Made by a program: the position numbers and the translations under genes. From NCBI GenBank assembly GCA_023662875.1, contig JAMPIG010000021.1:1-43000 (forward strand): a stretch of 43,000 nt of DNA, given 5' to 3'. Under the pieces are notes generated by a model that was given only the letters and a program-made list of their open reading frames with translations, did no database searches and was not told the DNA's origin. Positions 7,640 to 14,615 of the stretch are shown here, piece by piece (the first letter of the stretch is position 1; every line of letters begins with the position of its first letter). The stretch comes from Roseburia sp. (GTDB lineage Bacteria > Bacillota > Clostridia > Lachnospirales > Lachnospiraceae).

Positions 7640-8113
7640 ATGGAAACGACGGGCGAAGAAAAGAAAGCGCAGCAAAAAGAATATGAAAAATATGTGAAGG
7701 AAGTAACGCCTACTCACAATCTGGGCCTTCAGATGCTGAAAGCCTTTCTAGTGGGCGGGATCATCTGCTGCATTGGGCAGTGTATCCTCAACTATGCGGG
7801 AAACATGGGGTTGGATAAGCAGACCGCGGGAAGCTGGTGTTCGCTGATTCTGGTGCTTTTGTCGGTGGTTCTCACGGGCTTTGGCATCTATCCGAAAATC
7901 GTAAAGTGGGGCGGAGCCGGGGCGCTGGTTCCCATCACAGGCTTTGCCAACAGTGTGGCGGCTCCGGCCATCGAGTACAAGGCGGAGGGCCAGGTTTTCG
8001 GGATCGGATGCAAGATCTTCACCATCGCCGGGCCGGTGATTCTGTACGGAATCTTTTCCAGCTGGGTGTTGGGGTTAGGGTACTGGATCGGGAAGTGCTT
8101 TGGGGTGTGGTGA
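7640..8113 (+). CDS. spoVAC: Stage V sporulation protein AC (SpoVAC)
   Basis: A 157-aa membrane protein, close to the ~150 aa of Bacillus SpoVAC. Diagnostic stretches are KAFLVGGIICCIGQ in the first helix, LTGFGIYPKIVKWGGAGALVPITGFANSV in the middle, and IEYKAEGQVFGIGCKIFTIAGPVILYGI near the end. SpoVAC is the mechanosensitive channel component of the SpoVA dipicolinate transport system. ATG 7640 is preferred to ATG 7634 because AAGAGG (7627-7632) is 7 nt upstream. It is separated from spoVAB/spoVAA by about 4.3 kb of unrelated genes, and no spoVAD or spoVAE follows, which is unusual. A terminator lies at 8215-8251. Confidence 0.88.
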   Translation: METTGEEKKAQQKEYEKYVKEVTPTHNLGLQMLKAFLVGGIICCIGQCILNYAGNMGLDKQTAGSWCSLILVLLSVVLTGFGIYPKIVKWGGAGALVPITGFANSVAAPAIEYKAEGQVFGIGCKIFTIAGPVILYGIFSSWVLGLGYWIGKCFGVW

Positions 8114-8214
8114 GGGATTTTTACTCCAGGGTATATGGTTTATGAAAGCAGAATTTCTGCGTAATGTAAGTTTACTATTGAGATGATAGAGAGTGGAAAT
8201 GAAACAGACAAAAG

Positions 8215-8251
8215 CAGGACGGCGAAACGAAAGGGACGCTGCCCTGTTTTT
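8215..8251 (+). terminator. Rho-independent terminator after spoVAC
   Basis: CAGGACGGCG (8215-8224) pairs imperfectly with CGCTGCCCTG (8237-8246), followed by TTTTT (8247-8251). It lies 100 bp after the spoVAC stop codon and before the hipA promoter. The rest of 8114-8436 holds no gene. Confidence 0.7.
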
Positions 8252-8303
8252 GTGTGTTTGGAGTGTCTGTATTTGAATGATGTAAATTGTAACTTGATGT
8301 TTG

Positions 8304-8332
8304 GTGACAAATAGAACTTGTTATGTTAGAAT
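8304..8332 (+). promoter_or_regulatory. Promoter for the hipA-like operon
   Basis: GTGACA (8304-8309, five of six consensus), a 17-nt spacer, and an extended -10 TG-T-TAGAAT (8324-8332). It is about 105 bp upstream of the chosen hipA start. Confidence 0.6.
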
Positions 8333-8436
8333 AAAATAAAACAGTTTGCTTTCGAAAGAAAATCGGGTAAAGCTGGAGCAGAAAATTGCCTGCTATGGAA
8401 AGATGCACACGGATTCCGTTAAAAATGAGGGGTGCA

Positions 8437-9573
8437 ATGAATAAGGTAAAACAGTTGTCTGTCTTGTACCACGGGAAAAAAGTTGGAACGTTGGCTCTTT
8501 ATAGAAATCAACTGGCCGCGTTTGAATATACGGCTGAATGGTTGGCGGAGGGGTTTGCAATCAGTCCTTTTTCCCTTCCGCTGGAGAAAAAGGTATTTCT
8601 GCCTAAGCCGGATCCTTACGACGGAGTGTTTGGGGTATTTGCAGACAGTCTGCCCGATGGATGGGGCAGGCTTCTCGTAGACCGTCTGATGCTGAAAAAC
8701 CATATGGATCCCCATGCGCTTGGGAGTCTGGATCGACTTGCCATTGTGGGTGATTCAGGAATGGGAGCGCTCACCTTTGAGCCGGAAGCGGATCTGGAAT
8801 ATGAGGCTTCTGACATGAGTCTGGATGCGATTGCGGAAGAATGTCGCAGGCTTCTTGAAACAAAAGAATCCGAAAAATTGGATGATCTGTTTGCTATGGG
8901 AGGTTCTTCCGGCGGAGCCCGTCCTAAGATTCTGACTCTCATAAACGGAGAACATTGGATTATCAAATTTCCGTCCGCTTATGACGGGGATGAGGCCGGA
9001 AGACAGGAATATGAGTATTCTCAATGTGCGAAAGATTGCGGTATTCTCATGGAACCTACAGCGCTTTTTTCCTCTCAAAAGTGTGGGGGGTATTTTGGAA
9101 CCAGGCGTTTTGACAGGAGTCAGGAAGAAGCAGGTGAGAACCGAATTCATATGATTTCTGCGGCGGCATTGCTGGAAACATCTCACAGGATACCGAATCT
9201 GGATTATGATATATTGATGCGGCTGACATTGGCGCTGACGAGGGATATTGCGGAGTGTGAAAAGCTTTTCCGGCTCATGTGCTTCAATGTTTTTGCCCAT
9301 AACAGAGATGACCATTCCAGAAATTTTTCATACCTATATCTGGAGAAGGAAAACAGATGGATTTTGTCTCCGGCTTATGATTTGACGTACAGCAATTCTC
9401 TGGGGGGAGAACACGCCACCACTGTCCACAGCAATGGCGTCAATCCGGATATGGCGGATATCCTTGCCGTAGCAAAGGAGATTGGCATCGGCTCCAAAAG
9501 GGCGAAGCAGATAGCCTCTCAGATACAGGAATGTGTGGCAGATCGTTTGTCGGAATTTATCAGGAACCGGTGA
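8437..9573 (+). CDS. HipA-family serine/threonine kinase toxin
   Basis: A 378-aa protein that includes the HipA N-terminal subdomain (VLYHGKKVGTLAL; PDPYDGVFGVFADSLPDGWGRLLVDR) and the kinase core. Visible motifs: GSSGGARPKILTL (Gly-rich loop), EHWIIKFPSAYDG (ATP-binding Lys), FAHNRDDHSRNFSYL (catalytic Asp/His/Asn, ~residues 287-301) and LSPAYDLTYS (metal-binding Asp). In E. coli HipA phosphorylates glutamyl-tRNA synthetase and induces persistence; the substrate here is unknown. ATG 8437 has GAGGGG 4-8 nt upstream; the upstream in-frame ATG 8386 has none. An XRE protein follows 79 bp downstream, i.e. toxin before antitoxin, opposite to E. coli hipBA. Confidence 0.9.
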   Translation: MNKVKQLSVLYHGKKVGTLALYRNQLAAFEYTAEWLAEGFAISPFSLPLEKKVFLPKPDPYDGVFGVFADSLPDGWGRLLVDRLMLKNHMDPHALGSLDRLAIVGDSGMGALTFEPEADLEYEASDMSLDAIAEECRRLLETKESEKLDDLFAMGGSSGGARPKILTLINGEHWIIKFPSAYDGDEAGRQEYEYSQCAKDCGILMEPTALFSSQKCGGYFGTRRFDRSQEEAGENRIHMISAAALLETSHRIPNLDYDILMRLTLALTRDIAECEKLFRLMCFNVFAHNRDDHSRNFSYLYLEKENRWILSPAYDLTYSNSLGGEHATTVHSNGVNPDMADILAVAKEIGIGSKRAKQIASQIQECVADRLSEFIRNR

Positions 9574-9613
9574 GAAACAACCTTAAATGACTTTGGGACT
9601 AAAATATAAATCT

Positions 9614-9625
9614 TTTTAGCTAAAA
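9614..9625. promoter_or_regulatory. Palindrome, candidate operator of the hipB-like gene
   Basis: TTTTAGCTAAAA is a perfect 12-bp palindrome in the 79-bp gap between hipA- and hipB-like genes. CTAAAATA occurs twice around it (9599-9606 and 9620-9627). Position and symmetry suit binding by the XRE antitoxin, but this is inference. Confidence 0.4.
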
Positions 9626-9652
9626 TAAAAGAAAAAGGATAATATTTGAGCA

Positions 9653-9934
9653 ATGAACAACCTGACGTTACTACAAAAAACGCCGCTGGAATTGAACCGG
9701 CTTCTTGCGAAAAGAATTTCCTCTATCCGTAAACGACGGAAGATAACTCAAAAAAAGTTGAGTGAAAAATCGGGTGTCAGTCTCGGCTCCCTCAAGCGCT
9801 TTGAACAGACAGGGGAAATATCGCTTCTGTCCTTTACCAAACTGGCTGTTGCGCTGGAAATCGACGGTGAATTGGAAACGTTATTTGAAGAGGTTCCCTT
9901 TGCGTCCATTGAGGAGGTGATCCGGCAGCAGTGA
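9653..9934 (+). CDS. XRE-family HipB-like antitoxin
   Basis: A 93-aa protein consisting almost entirely of a helix-turn-helix domain: RISSIRKRRKITQKKLSEKSG, VSLGSLKRFEQTGEISLLSFTKL, AVALEIDGELETLF. The VSLGSLKRFE recognition-helix region is common in Firmicute and Proteobacterial HipB-like partners. Its adjacency to the HipA-family kinase supports an antitoxin and autorepressor role. The ribosome site (AAAAAGGAT, 9631-9639) is somewhat distant from ATG 9653, so translation may be weak or a better signal may exist. Confidence 0.8.
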   Translation: MNNLTLLQKTPLELNRLLAKRISSIRKRRKITQKKLSEKSGVSLGSLKRFEQTGEISLLSFTKLAVALEIDGELETLFEEVPFASIEEVIRQQ

Positions 9935-10005
9935 CAGTTGCTCAACAACAGCAACAGGCTTTCATCGAAAAGCGGCAGGACAGACATTGACGTGGATCTT
10001 ATAGA

Positions 10006-10854
10006 TTACCCCGTCAGCGGCTTTAACACTCGTTCAAAGATCGTGTAATTCCTTTGATCCCGAGGGCTGCAATAAACGGCGAATTCTATATTTCGGAATG
10101 CTTTTAAGTACCCGGCGATCACATTCCCGGCGGCCCGTGCGACGATTTCCGGATCATTGGAGAAAGCGCCGCAGCCGAAGGCACCTAAAATGACTGACTC
10201 GACATTCTGCAGAAGAGCCGCATCCAGAATCCTTTTCAGTCTTTTTTCGTGGAGCGCCAAAAGCTGGTCGTCTTCCAGGAAGGCGCGCTTATCCCCGTCG
10301 CCGGAATTGTAGGGGTTGCCGGGGCGCTGTCTCAGATTAGGAGCGGCACAGGTGATAACGTCAACGGCGTACCAGTCCTTTTCCGCCATGAGCTCAGGAT
10401 CCTCGGTGTCCGTCTTAAATACCGCGACATCCGGCGTAAAAATAATATCATCGTTGTGAATCGGATCCGACGCGCTGCGGTGAGGAGAATAGAAGGCGTC
10501 CCACATCTTGGGGGTATTTAAGCAGAAATACAGGTTGGAGCAACGACACAGACATTCCTCCTGCGCACTTGCGCCACGAACTACCCCGCCGCCGGGGTTG
10601 GTGGCGGACGCGAAATTGAGGACGGCGGTTCTCTGGCCCTTGTATCGCCGGGCCGCCTCCAGGGAGCGTCTGGAGGAAACGGCGACCCTGGCGTCATCCG
10701 CATATCGATTATAAATGAGCCCCGGCAGCGTTTCCGCTTCCGGGATCATTTTTTGCCCGGCAATGGCCCGGTTGGTAGCGCTTAACAGGGTCGGGTTGGT
10801 CTTACATAGTTTTTCAGTGTCGCGGAAAATCTGTATGTTTTTTGTGTGATTCAT
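10006..10854 (-). CDS. Bacterial-type poly(ADP-ribose) glycohydrolase (TIGR02452 / microbial PARG family)
   Basis: A 282-aa protein. Residues 88-100 read GGGVVRGASAQEE, the PARG signature (GGG, seven residues, QEE), with the tandem glutamates that hydrolyse the ribose-ribose bond of ADP-ribose chains. The fold is a macro domain: TAVLNFASATNPGGG, YAVDVITCAAPNLR, and VILGAFGCGAFSNDP, the last being the usual substrate-binding loop. Start ATG 10854 (minus strand) follows GAGGG; an in-frame ATG at 10983 would add 43 residues encoded by an imperfect tandem repeat and is rejected. It is probably co-transcribed with the metallophosphoesterase gene upstream on the same strand. Role is likely reversal of ADP-ribosylation. 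Confidence 0.88.
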   Translation of the reverse strand: MNHTKNIQIFRDTEKLCKTNPTLLSATNRAIAGQKMIPEAETLPGLIYNRYADDARVAVSSRRSLEAARRYKGQRTAVLNFASATNPGGGVVRGASAQEECLCRCSNLYFCLNTPKMWDAFYSPHRSASDPIHNDDIIFTPDVAVFKTDTEDPELMAEKDWYAVDVITCAAPNLRQRPGNPYNSGDGDKRAFLEDDQLLALHEKRLKRILDAALLQNVESVILGAFGCGAFSNDPEIVARAAGNVIAGYLKAFRNIEFAVYCSPRDQRNYTIFERVLKPLTG

Positions 10855-10880
10855 TTTTCCCTCATTTCTGCGTTGGTTCC

Positions 10881-10978
10881 TGCGTGTGTTTTTTCGGAAT
10901 TCTTTTTCGGCAGGGAACATTGCCCGCTGCGTATGCTTTCCGAAATCTTTTTGACAGGAAACATTTGCCCGTTGTGTA
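10881..10978. repeat. Imperfect ~47-bp tandem duplication in the leader of the PARG gene
   Basis: Two diverged copies start at about 10881 and 10928; each carries a TTTCGGAAT/TTCCGAAAT block, CTTTTT, CAGG(G/A)AACAT and TGCCCG(C/T)TG. A third partial start is at about 10973. The unit stays open in the frame of the PARG gene, which explains the artificial N-terminal extension. Confidence 0.55.
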
Positions 10979-10979
10979 A

Positions 10980-11927
10980 TCACGGTGTGGACGGCGGCGT
11001 CTGCCCTGTTGTCTCAGTCAGCTTTTCATGCAGCTTTTGAATCATTCGCAGCTCCTGAGGCGAATACTGATCCTTTTCCCCTTCGATTTCGGAAGCGTGC
11101 GGATTTTCCAGGATCTTTTCCAGGACGCCTTCAAAACCGTGGGCGTGGTCTCCGTCGGAAAATTTGTAGAAAAGGCCGTCCTGAATCAATTCGCTGACCC
11201 GATAGAGCAGGTCGCCGTCCGCATCTTCGCAATCCTGCGGGTTCTCAGAGACAGTTCCGTCATATCCGTCCATGATTTCCTGCGGGTTCTTAAAGGCGGT
11301 TCCGCCATACCCGCCCATGATTTCCTGCGGGTTTTCAGGAGCAATCCTGTCATATCCGTCCATGATTTCCTGCAGGCTTCTCGGCGTATAGCCTATAACC
11401 TCTTTCATACATCCCACATTGTAGGCCCGGACGGTCTGTCCGTCGCTATGCCGGAAATATTGTGCGGCGTCCATGCTGTGGAGAGCTTGCTGAAAATAGA
11501 AGTCCTCGGCGCTGTTGTGGGTATGGCCGTACAGGAGGATTGCTGCCTGTGCCATCTTATTCCAGCTGAAAACAGGATAGTGGCAGAGTACAAGCTTGTA
11601 ACTGTTTCCATCGGCCCGATCCTGAATTTCTTTATAATCGCAGATCTCCGCAAACAGCTGCTTATATCGGTAATCGGAAATATCGTCATGGTTTCCCTTT
11701 ATAAGAATCTTTTTTCCCTTCAGCCTTGCGACGAGAGAGATCAGCTCCTCGTTCTTTCCGCGCATACTCAGGTCTCCCAGAATGTACACGGTATCGCCGT
11801 TGGTGACAGTGCGGTTCCAGCTCGCCAGGATTGTATTGTGCATCTCCTCCAGCGAAGAAAACGGGCGGTTGTCAAAGCGTATGGAGGCTTCGTGAAATAA
11901 ATGAAGATCGCTGATATAATAATTCAA
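10980..11927 (-). CDS. Calcineurin-like metallophosphoesterase with internal 15-aa repeats
   Basis: A 315-aa protein with all metallophosphoesterase motifs: YYISDLHLFHEAS, YILGDLSMRG, IKGNHDDIS, LCHYPVFSW and LYGHTHNS. The start is a TTG at 11925-11927 (minus strand) because AAGGGAGGG lies 7 nt upstream and the domain begins at once with NYYISDLH. Residues ~185-235 hold three tandem ~15-aa units of type NPQEIMDGYDGTVSE (45-bp DNA repeat), followed by an acidic helical tail. The catalytic part is the same subfamily as the 175-aa gene at 20961. Substrate unknown; close coupling to PARG suggests nucleotide or ADP-ribose-related phosphate chemistry, which is inference. Confidence 0.85.
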   Translation of the reverse strand: MNYYISDLHLFHEASIRFDNRPFSSLEEMHNTILASWNRTVTNGDTVYILGDLSMRGKNEELISLVARLKGKKILIKGNHDDISDYRYKQLFAEICDYKEIQDRADGNSYKLVLCHYPVFSWNKMAQAAILLYGHTHNSAEDFYFQQALHSMDAAQYFRHSDGQTVRAYNVGCMKEVIGYTPRSLQEIMDGYDRIAPENPQEIMGGYGGTAFKNPQEIMDGYDGTVSENPQDCEDADGDLLYRVSELIQDGLFYKFSDGDHAHGFEGVLEKILENPHASEIEGEKDQYSPQELRMIQKLHEKLTETTGQTPPSTP

Positions 11928-11990
11928 AGGCTTACCCTCCCTTCGTAAAACGATACTCGCAAGCACGCGCTTGATTTTTCCCTGGCGTCC

Positions 11991-12020
11991 ATTATATCAT
12001 ATGGAAAAGCTTTTTGACCA
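11991..12020 (-). promoter_or_regulatory. Minus-strand promoter for metallophosphoesterase-PARG pair
   Basis: On the minus strand TGGTCA (12015-12020), an 18-nt spacer and a perfect TATAAT (11991-11996). It lies about 65 bp upstream of the TTG start, supporting a start there rather than at the upstream ATG 11966. Confidence 0.55.
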
Positions 12021-12161
12021 CCAGATATCGGATTCTTTTTCAGCGCTCTTTTCCGGCTGGCAGGGGGCGGAGAGTAAAAGCGGTATAGCAGAATCCGACG
12101 TTTGATGGAGAAAAGGGCGGAGCTTTGGTGTAAGATCGATAATGGAACAGGGGGGAAGGCC

Positions 12162-12926
12162 ATGGCGGGGAGGATATTTGTCACGGGAGATTGCCACGGA
12201 GATTTCCGAAGATTTAATATGGCTTCGTTTCCGGAGCAGAAGGAGCTGGATCGGGATGACTATATGATTATCTGCGGTGATTTCGGCGGGATCTGGAATA
12301 GAGAGGAGAGCCGCGAGGAGGAATACTGGCTTGACTGGCTCGACAGGAAGAGCTACACGACGCTTTTTGTGGACGGAAACCACGAGAATTTTGACCGGCT
12401 CAATTCCTACCCTGTCAGGGAGTGGAAGGGCGGCAGGGTACATGAAATCAGGCCTTCCCTGCTTCACCTCATGCGCGGGCAGATATTTTGCTTGGGCGGA
12501 AAGAGCTTCTTTACGTTTGGAGGAGCCAGCAGCCACGATATAGCCGGGGGGATTCTGGAGCCCGAGGATCCGGACTTTCGGGGAAAGAAAAGGCGGCTCG
12601 ACCAGGAAGGGGCTCTTTACCGGGTCAGACATATCAGCTGGTGGGAGGAAGAGCTGGCGGACGAGCGGGAGATGGAGGAGGGAAGGGAGAACCTGGAGAA
12701 AGCGGGATACCGGGTGGATTATATTATCACGCATTGCTGCGCCACGGGCACACAGGAGGAGTTGGGCGGAAGGGGTCTGTACGATGCGGATCGGGAGACG
12801 GATTATCTGGAGTACATCAGAAATCACACTGCGTTTACCCGATGGTTTTTCGGACATTATCATATGGATGGTATGGTAAACGACCGGGAAGTATTGCTTT
12901 ATGAGCAGATAGTAGAGGCGGATTAA
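12162..12926 (+). CDS. Calcineurin-like metallophosphoesterase
   Basis: A 254-aa protein. Motifs in order: IFVTGDCHGDFRRF, MIICGDFGGIW, FVDGNHENFDRL, a long insert with SFFTFGGASSHD and a charged helix, then YIITHCCATG and WFFGHYHMDGM. All metal-binding residues of the superfamily are present. The GNHENFDRL block and the GGASSHDI insert define a subfamily often labelled simply metallophosphoesterase; substrate unknown. ATG 12162 has GGGGGAAGG just upstream. The next gene starts 51 bp after the stop, so the two are probably co-transcribed. Diverges from the metallophosphoesterase-PARG pair. Confidence 0.85.
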   Translation: MAGRIFVTGDCHGDFRRFNMASFPEQKELDRDDYMIICGDFGGIWNREESREEEYWLDWLDRKSYTTLFVDGNHENFDRLNSYPVREWKGGRVHEIRPSLLHLMRGQIFCLGGKSFFTFGGASSHDIAGGILEPEDPDFRGKKRRLDQEGALYRVRHISWWEEELADEREMEEGRENLEKAGYRVDYIITHCCATGTQEELGGRGLYDADRETDYLEYIRNHTAFTRWFFGHYHMDGMVNDREVLLYEQIVEAD

Positions 12927-12946
12927 TGTTGTTTAAGCGTTTAGTG

Positions 12947-12960
12947 CCCGCTGAAGCGGG
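12947..12960 (+). promoter_or_regulatory. Short hairpin directly before a ribosome binding site
   Basis: CCCGCT (12947-12952) and AGCGGG (12955-12960) form a 6-bp stem with a GA dinucleotide between them, so the top pairs probably open. It ends 3 nt before AAGGAGG (12964-12970) of the 243-aa gene. Similar hairpins precede the ribosome site at 6609-6626 and stand at 14291-14310. Confidence 0.55.
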
Positions 12961-12976
12961 AGTAAGGAGGAAAAGT

Positions 12977-13708
12977 ATGAATTTAAAAGAAGCGTACCGC
13001 TATGCAAATTTTCTGAACGAACTGCTGGAGCGTTCCTATGCGCTGCTGGGGGATCCGAACGTTGTCACGACGGTGAAGCAGAAGCACTTTCGTTCCAAAG
13101 CGGTAAAGGAAGCGGAGGACGAAACGATGGTGGCGGAAAAGCCCTTTAACGAGAATTTTACGCCGATGATCCTGGTGGATTTCGCCGTGGAGGCGCTGGC
13201 GGAAAAGGAAGCTTTAGCTAAAGCGATCGCAGAGGCCAAGGCGGGCGTGGAAATCAATATTGACGACGCCGTTTTCATGAACAAGAAAAAGCAGCAGTTT
13301 GTACGGGTGCTGAAAAATATGGCGGACAGAAAGGCGAGCGTCAGGAATATCACGGGCAGAGGCTACCGCTTTAACGTGAACAACGAGCAGGTTTCCTATG
13401 TGTACGATATCGAAGAGACCGTCACGATTGACTACGATCGCGTTGATGTCAGGAATCTGATCAAAAAGTACCGCAGGGAGACGGATGAAATATCCGCAAA
13501 GCTGGATCAGATCGAGATCCTGACGGAGGTTGACTTTACGCCGAAGTGGGATGTGAACGACAGCCTGGGCGTCATTCTGGATATCGAAGGACTGGATTCG
13601 TATCAGGGATCTGACGCATACCAGAATACAGGCGCGCCTGCTCCCCGCACCGGGGGCGGACGGGAGTCCGGGGTGCAGGCGCTGCTGAGAGCGGCGGGGA
13701 AATATTAG
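12977..13708 (+). CDS. Conserved-looking protein of unknown function (243 aa)
   Basis: Not recognised. Strong start: AAGGAGG 6 nt before ATG 12977. The sequence looks soluble, charged and mixed alpha/beta: N-terminal helix NLKEAYRYANFLNELLERSY, a Lys-rich KQKHFRSKAVKEAEDE segment, an Ala/Glu/Lys helix (EALAEKEALAKAIAEAKAG), then MNKKKQQFVRVLKNMADRKASVRNITGRGYRFNVNNEQVSY, an acidic strand region with TVTIDYDRVDVRNLIKKYRRETDEISAKLDQIEI, and a flexible Gly/Pro tail. No membrane segment or catalytic motif is evident. It follows a metallophosphoesterase by 51 bp and ends at a strong hairpin, so the two form a unit. Confidence 0.75.
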   Translation: MNLKEAYRYANFLNELLERSYALLGDPNVVTTVKQKHFRSKAVKEAEDETMVAEKPFNENFTPMILVDFAVEALAEKEALAKAIAEAKAGVEINIDDAVFMNKKKQQFVRVLKNMADRKASVRNITGRGYRFNVNNEQVSYVYDIEETVTIDYDRVDVRNLIKKYRRETDEISAKLDQIEILTEVDFTPKWDVNDSLGVILDIEGLDSYQGSDAYQNTGAPAPRTGGGRESGVQALLRAAGKY

Positions 13709-13734
13709 GGCGTCGGGAACCGCTTCCCGGCGCC
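13709..13734 (+). terminator. Strong hairpin immediately after the 243-aa gene
   Basis: GGCGTCGGGAA (13709-13719) pairs with TTCCCGGCGCC (13724-13734) with one G-T wobble and a CCGC loop. It begins directly after the stop codon. There is no T-tract, so it may act as an mRNA 3' stabiliser or a weak terminator. Confidence 0.5.
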
Positions 13735-14120
13735 TGCGCCGGATGCTGAAAGGGGAACTGAAAAGGAGTCTGTGGCGGTCGGCCGCTTCAGGTGCAGACG
13801 AAGTATAGCGCTGCATGGATGGTATTATCCTTAAAATACCGAACAAATCAAAAATAGGAGTGGCAAGGTGCCAACAGGATCTGAAACATCCTGGTCGAAG
13901 AAGCGTCATACGCAAGTCCGTCATTCGATTTGTCATTCGCCTTTCCTGCTTTTGCGATATTGTTCCTTCCGTATCCCTTTATACCGAAATTGCGTCAAAC
14001 GCCTCGCTCAAAACAGATTCCCTGCATAGGAATAAAAAAGATCAGTTGCTTCGGCAAATTGGCCGAGGCCGCGGGCGAGAGTTCAGTTTCCTTTTCAGCA
14101 TCCGGCAGACGCCCGGGCAA

Positions 14121-14180
14121 GTGTGCAAAGATTTTCTAAGCCCGCAAAGTACGCGGACTAAGAAAATCTAAGTTGCACAC
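14121..14180 (+). other. 60-nt structured intergenic element (architecture A, copy 2)
   Basis: GTGTGCAA (14121-14128) pairs with TTGCACAC (14173-14180). AGATTTTCT (14129-14137) pairs with AGAAAATCT (14161-14169). CCGC (14142-14145) pairs with GCGG (14153-14156) around loop AAAGTAC. AAG (14170-14172) is bulged on the right side exactly as in the element at 7518-7583. Arms differ in sequence between the two copies but keep pairing. Confidence 0.7.
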
Positions 14181-14181
14181 A

Positions 14182-14310
14182 GAAGAATGCCCAAAGTACG
14201 GGCATTCTTCCGGGCTTGCGCTAATTGTTTGTGCTGCCGTTGGCAGGCATGGGTGTAAGTATGAAAGTTCCTTTCATACTATTGAAATTTATGCCCGCTG
14301 GAGCGGGCAT
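14182..14310 (+). other. Row of three further perfect hairpins
   Basis: (1) GAAGAATGCCC (14182-14192) with GGGCATTCTTC (14200-14210), loop AAAGTAC, the same loop as the preceding element. (2) AGTATGAAAG (14258-14267) with CTTTCATACT (14271-14280), loop TTC. (3) ATGCCCGCT (14291-14299) with AGCGGGCAT (14302-14310), two unpaired bases. A weaker CTGCC/GGCAG hairpin lies near 14234-14246. None has a T-tract. Confidence 0.65.
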
Positions 14311-14380
14311 GGGGTGTAGGTTTGAAGAAAGCAGTAAAAACAGCGCAGTAAAAAACAAAGTACAAAAATGTATAATATTC

Positions 14381-14410
14381 TTGACTAGGGGGGGGGGTAA
14401 ATCTGATAAC
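14381..14410 (+). promoter_or_regulatory. Promoter-like site with a G10 tract in its spacer
   Basis: TTGACT (14381-14386) and GATAAC (14405-14410) are separated by 18 nt that include ten consecutive G residues (14388-14397). Slippage in the tract would change the spacer length. The downstream gene is the 87-aa membrane protein, 206 bp away. Confidence 0.4.
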
Positions 14411-14462
14411 ATGTTAGAGTAAACGTTAGCCCGTCGGATGACGAGCGGGAATCGAAGGTTCA

Positions 14463-14471
14463 TGCTATAAT
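14463..14471 (+). promoter_or_regulatory. Extended -10 promoter element upstream of the 87-aa gene
   Basis: TG-C-TATAAT (14463/14464-14471) is an extended -10 with a perfect hexamer and no good -35. A transcript from here would have a leader of about 140 nt before ATG 14616. Confidence 0.5.
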
Positions 14472-14615
14472 GAATGCAAAGGAAAATCAAGCGATGCGAA
14501 GCAGGACAAAGGGTGCGAAGCGCGTGTTTGCGGGTTAAGGCAGCACTCAGGTGCAAAAACAGGACAAAAGGGATATCAAAAAAGTAAAAAAATACAGAGA
14601 CGGAGGAAGAAAAAG

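Larger units (their letters stand above)
13735..14615 (+). other. About 880 bp without a convincing gene, rich in hairpins
   Basis: One open frame (13815-14171) gives a Cys/Arg/Ser-rich translation with no family resemblance and ends inside a hairpin element, so it is not called. From 14121 to 14310 at least four perfect or near-perfect hairpins follow one another. A 37-codon frame (14309-14422; begins MGCRFEESSK) crosses the G10 tract; its reality is unknown. The last 200 bp carry promoters for the 87-aa gene. Confidence 0.5.

Noticed and set aside
13815-14171. 118-aa frame in the hairpin-rich gap
   Set aside because: No start signal and no family resemblance; it ends inside the structured element at 14121-14180.
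14121-14310. CRISPR array
   Set aside because: The hairpins are not identical direct repeats and there are no regular spacers or cas genes.
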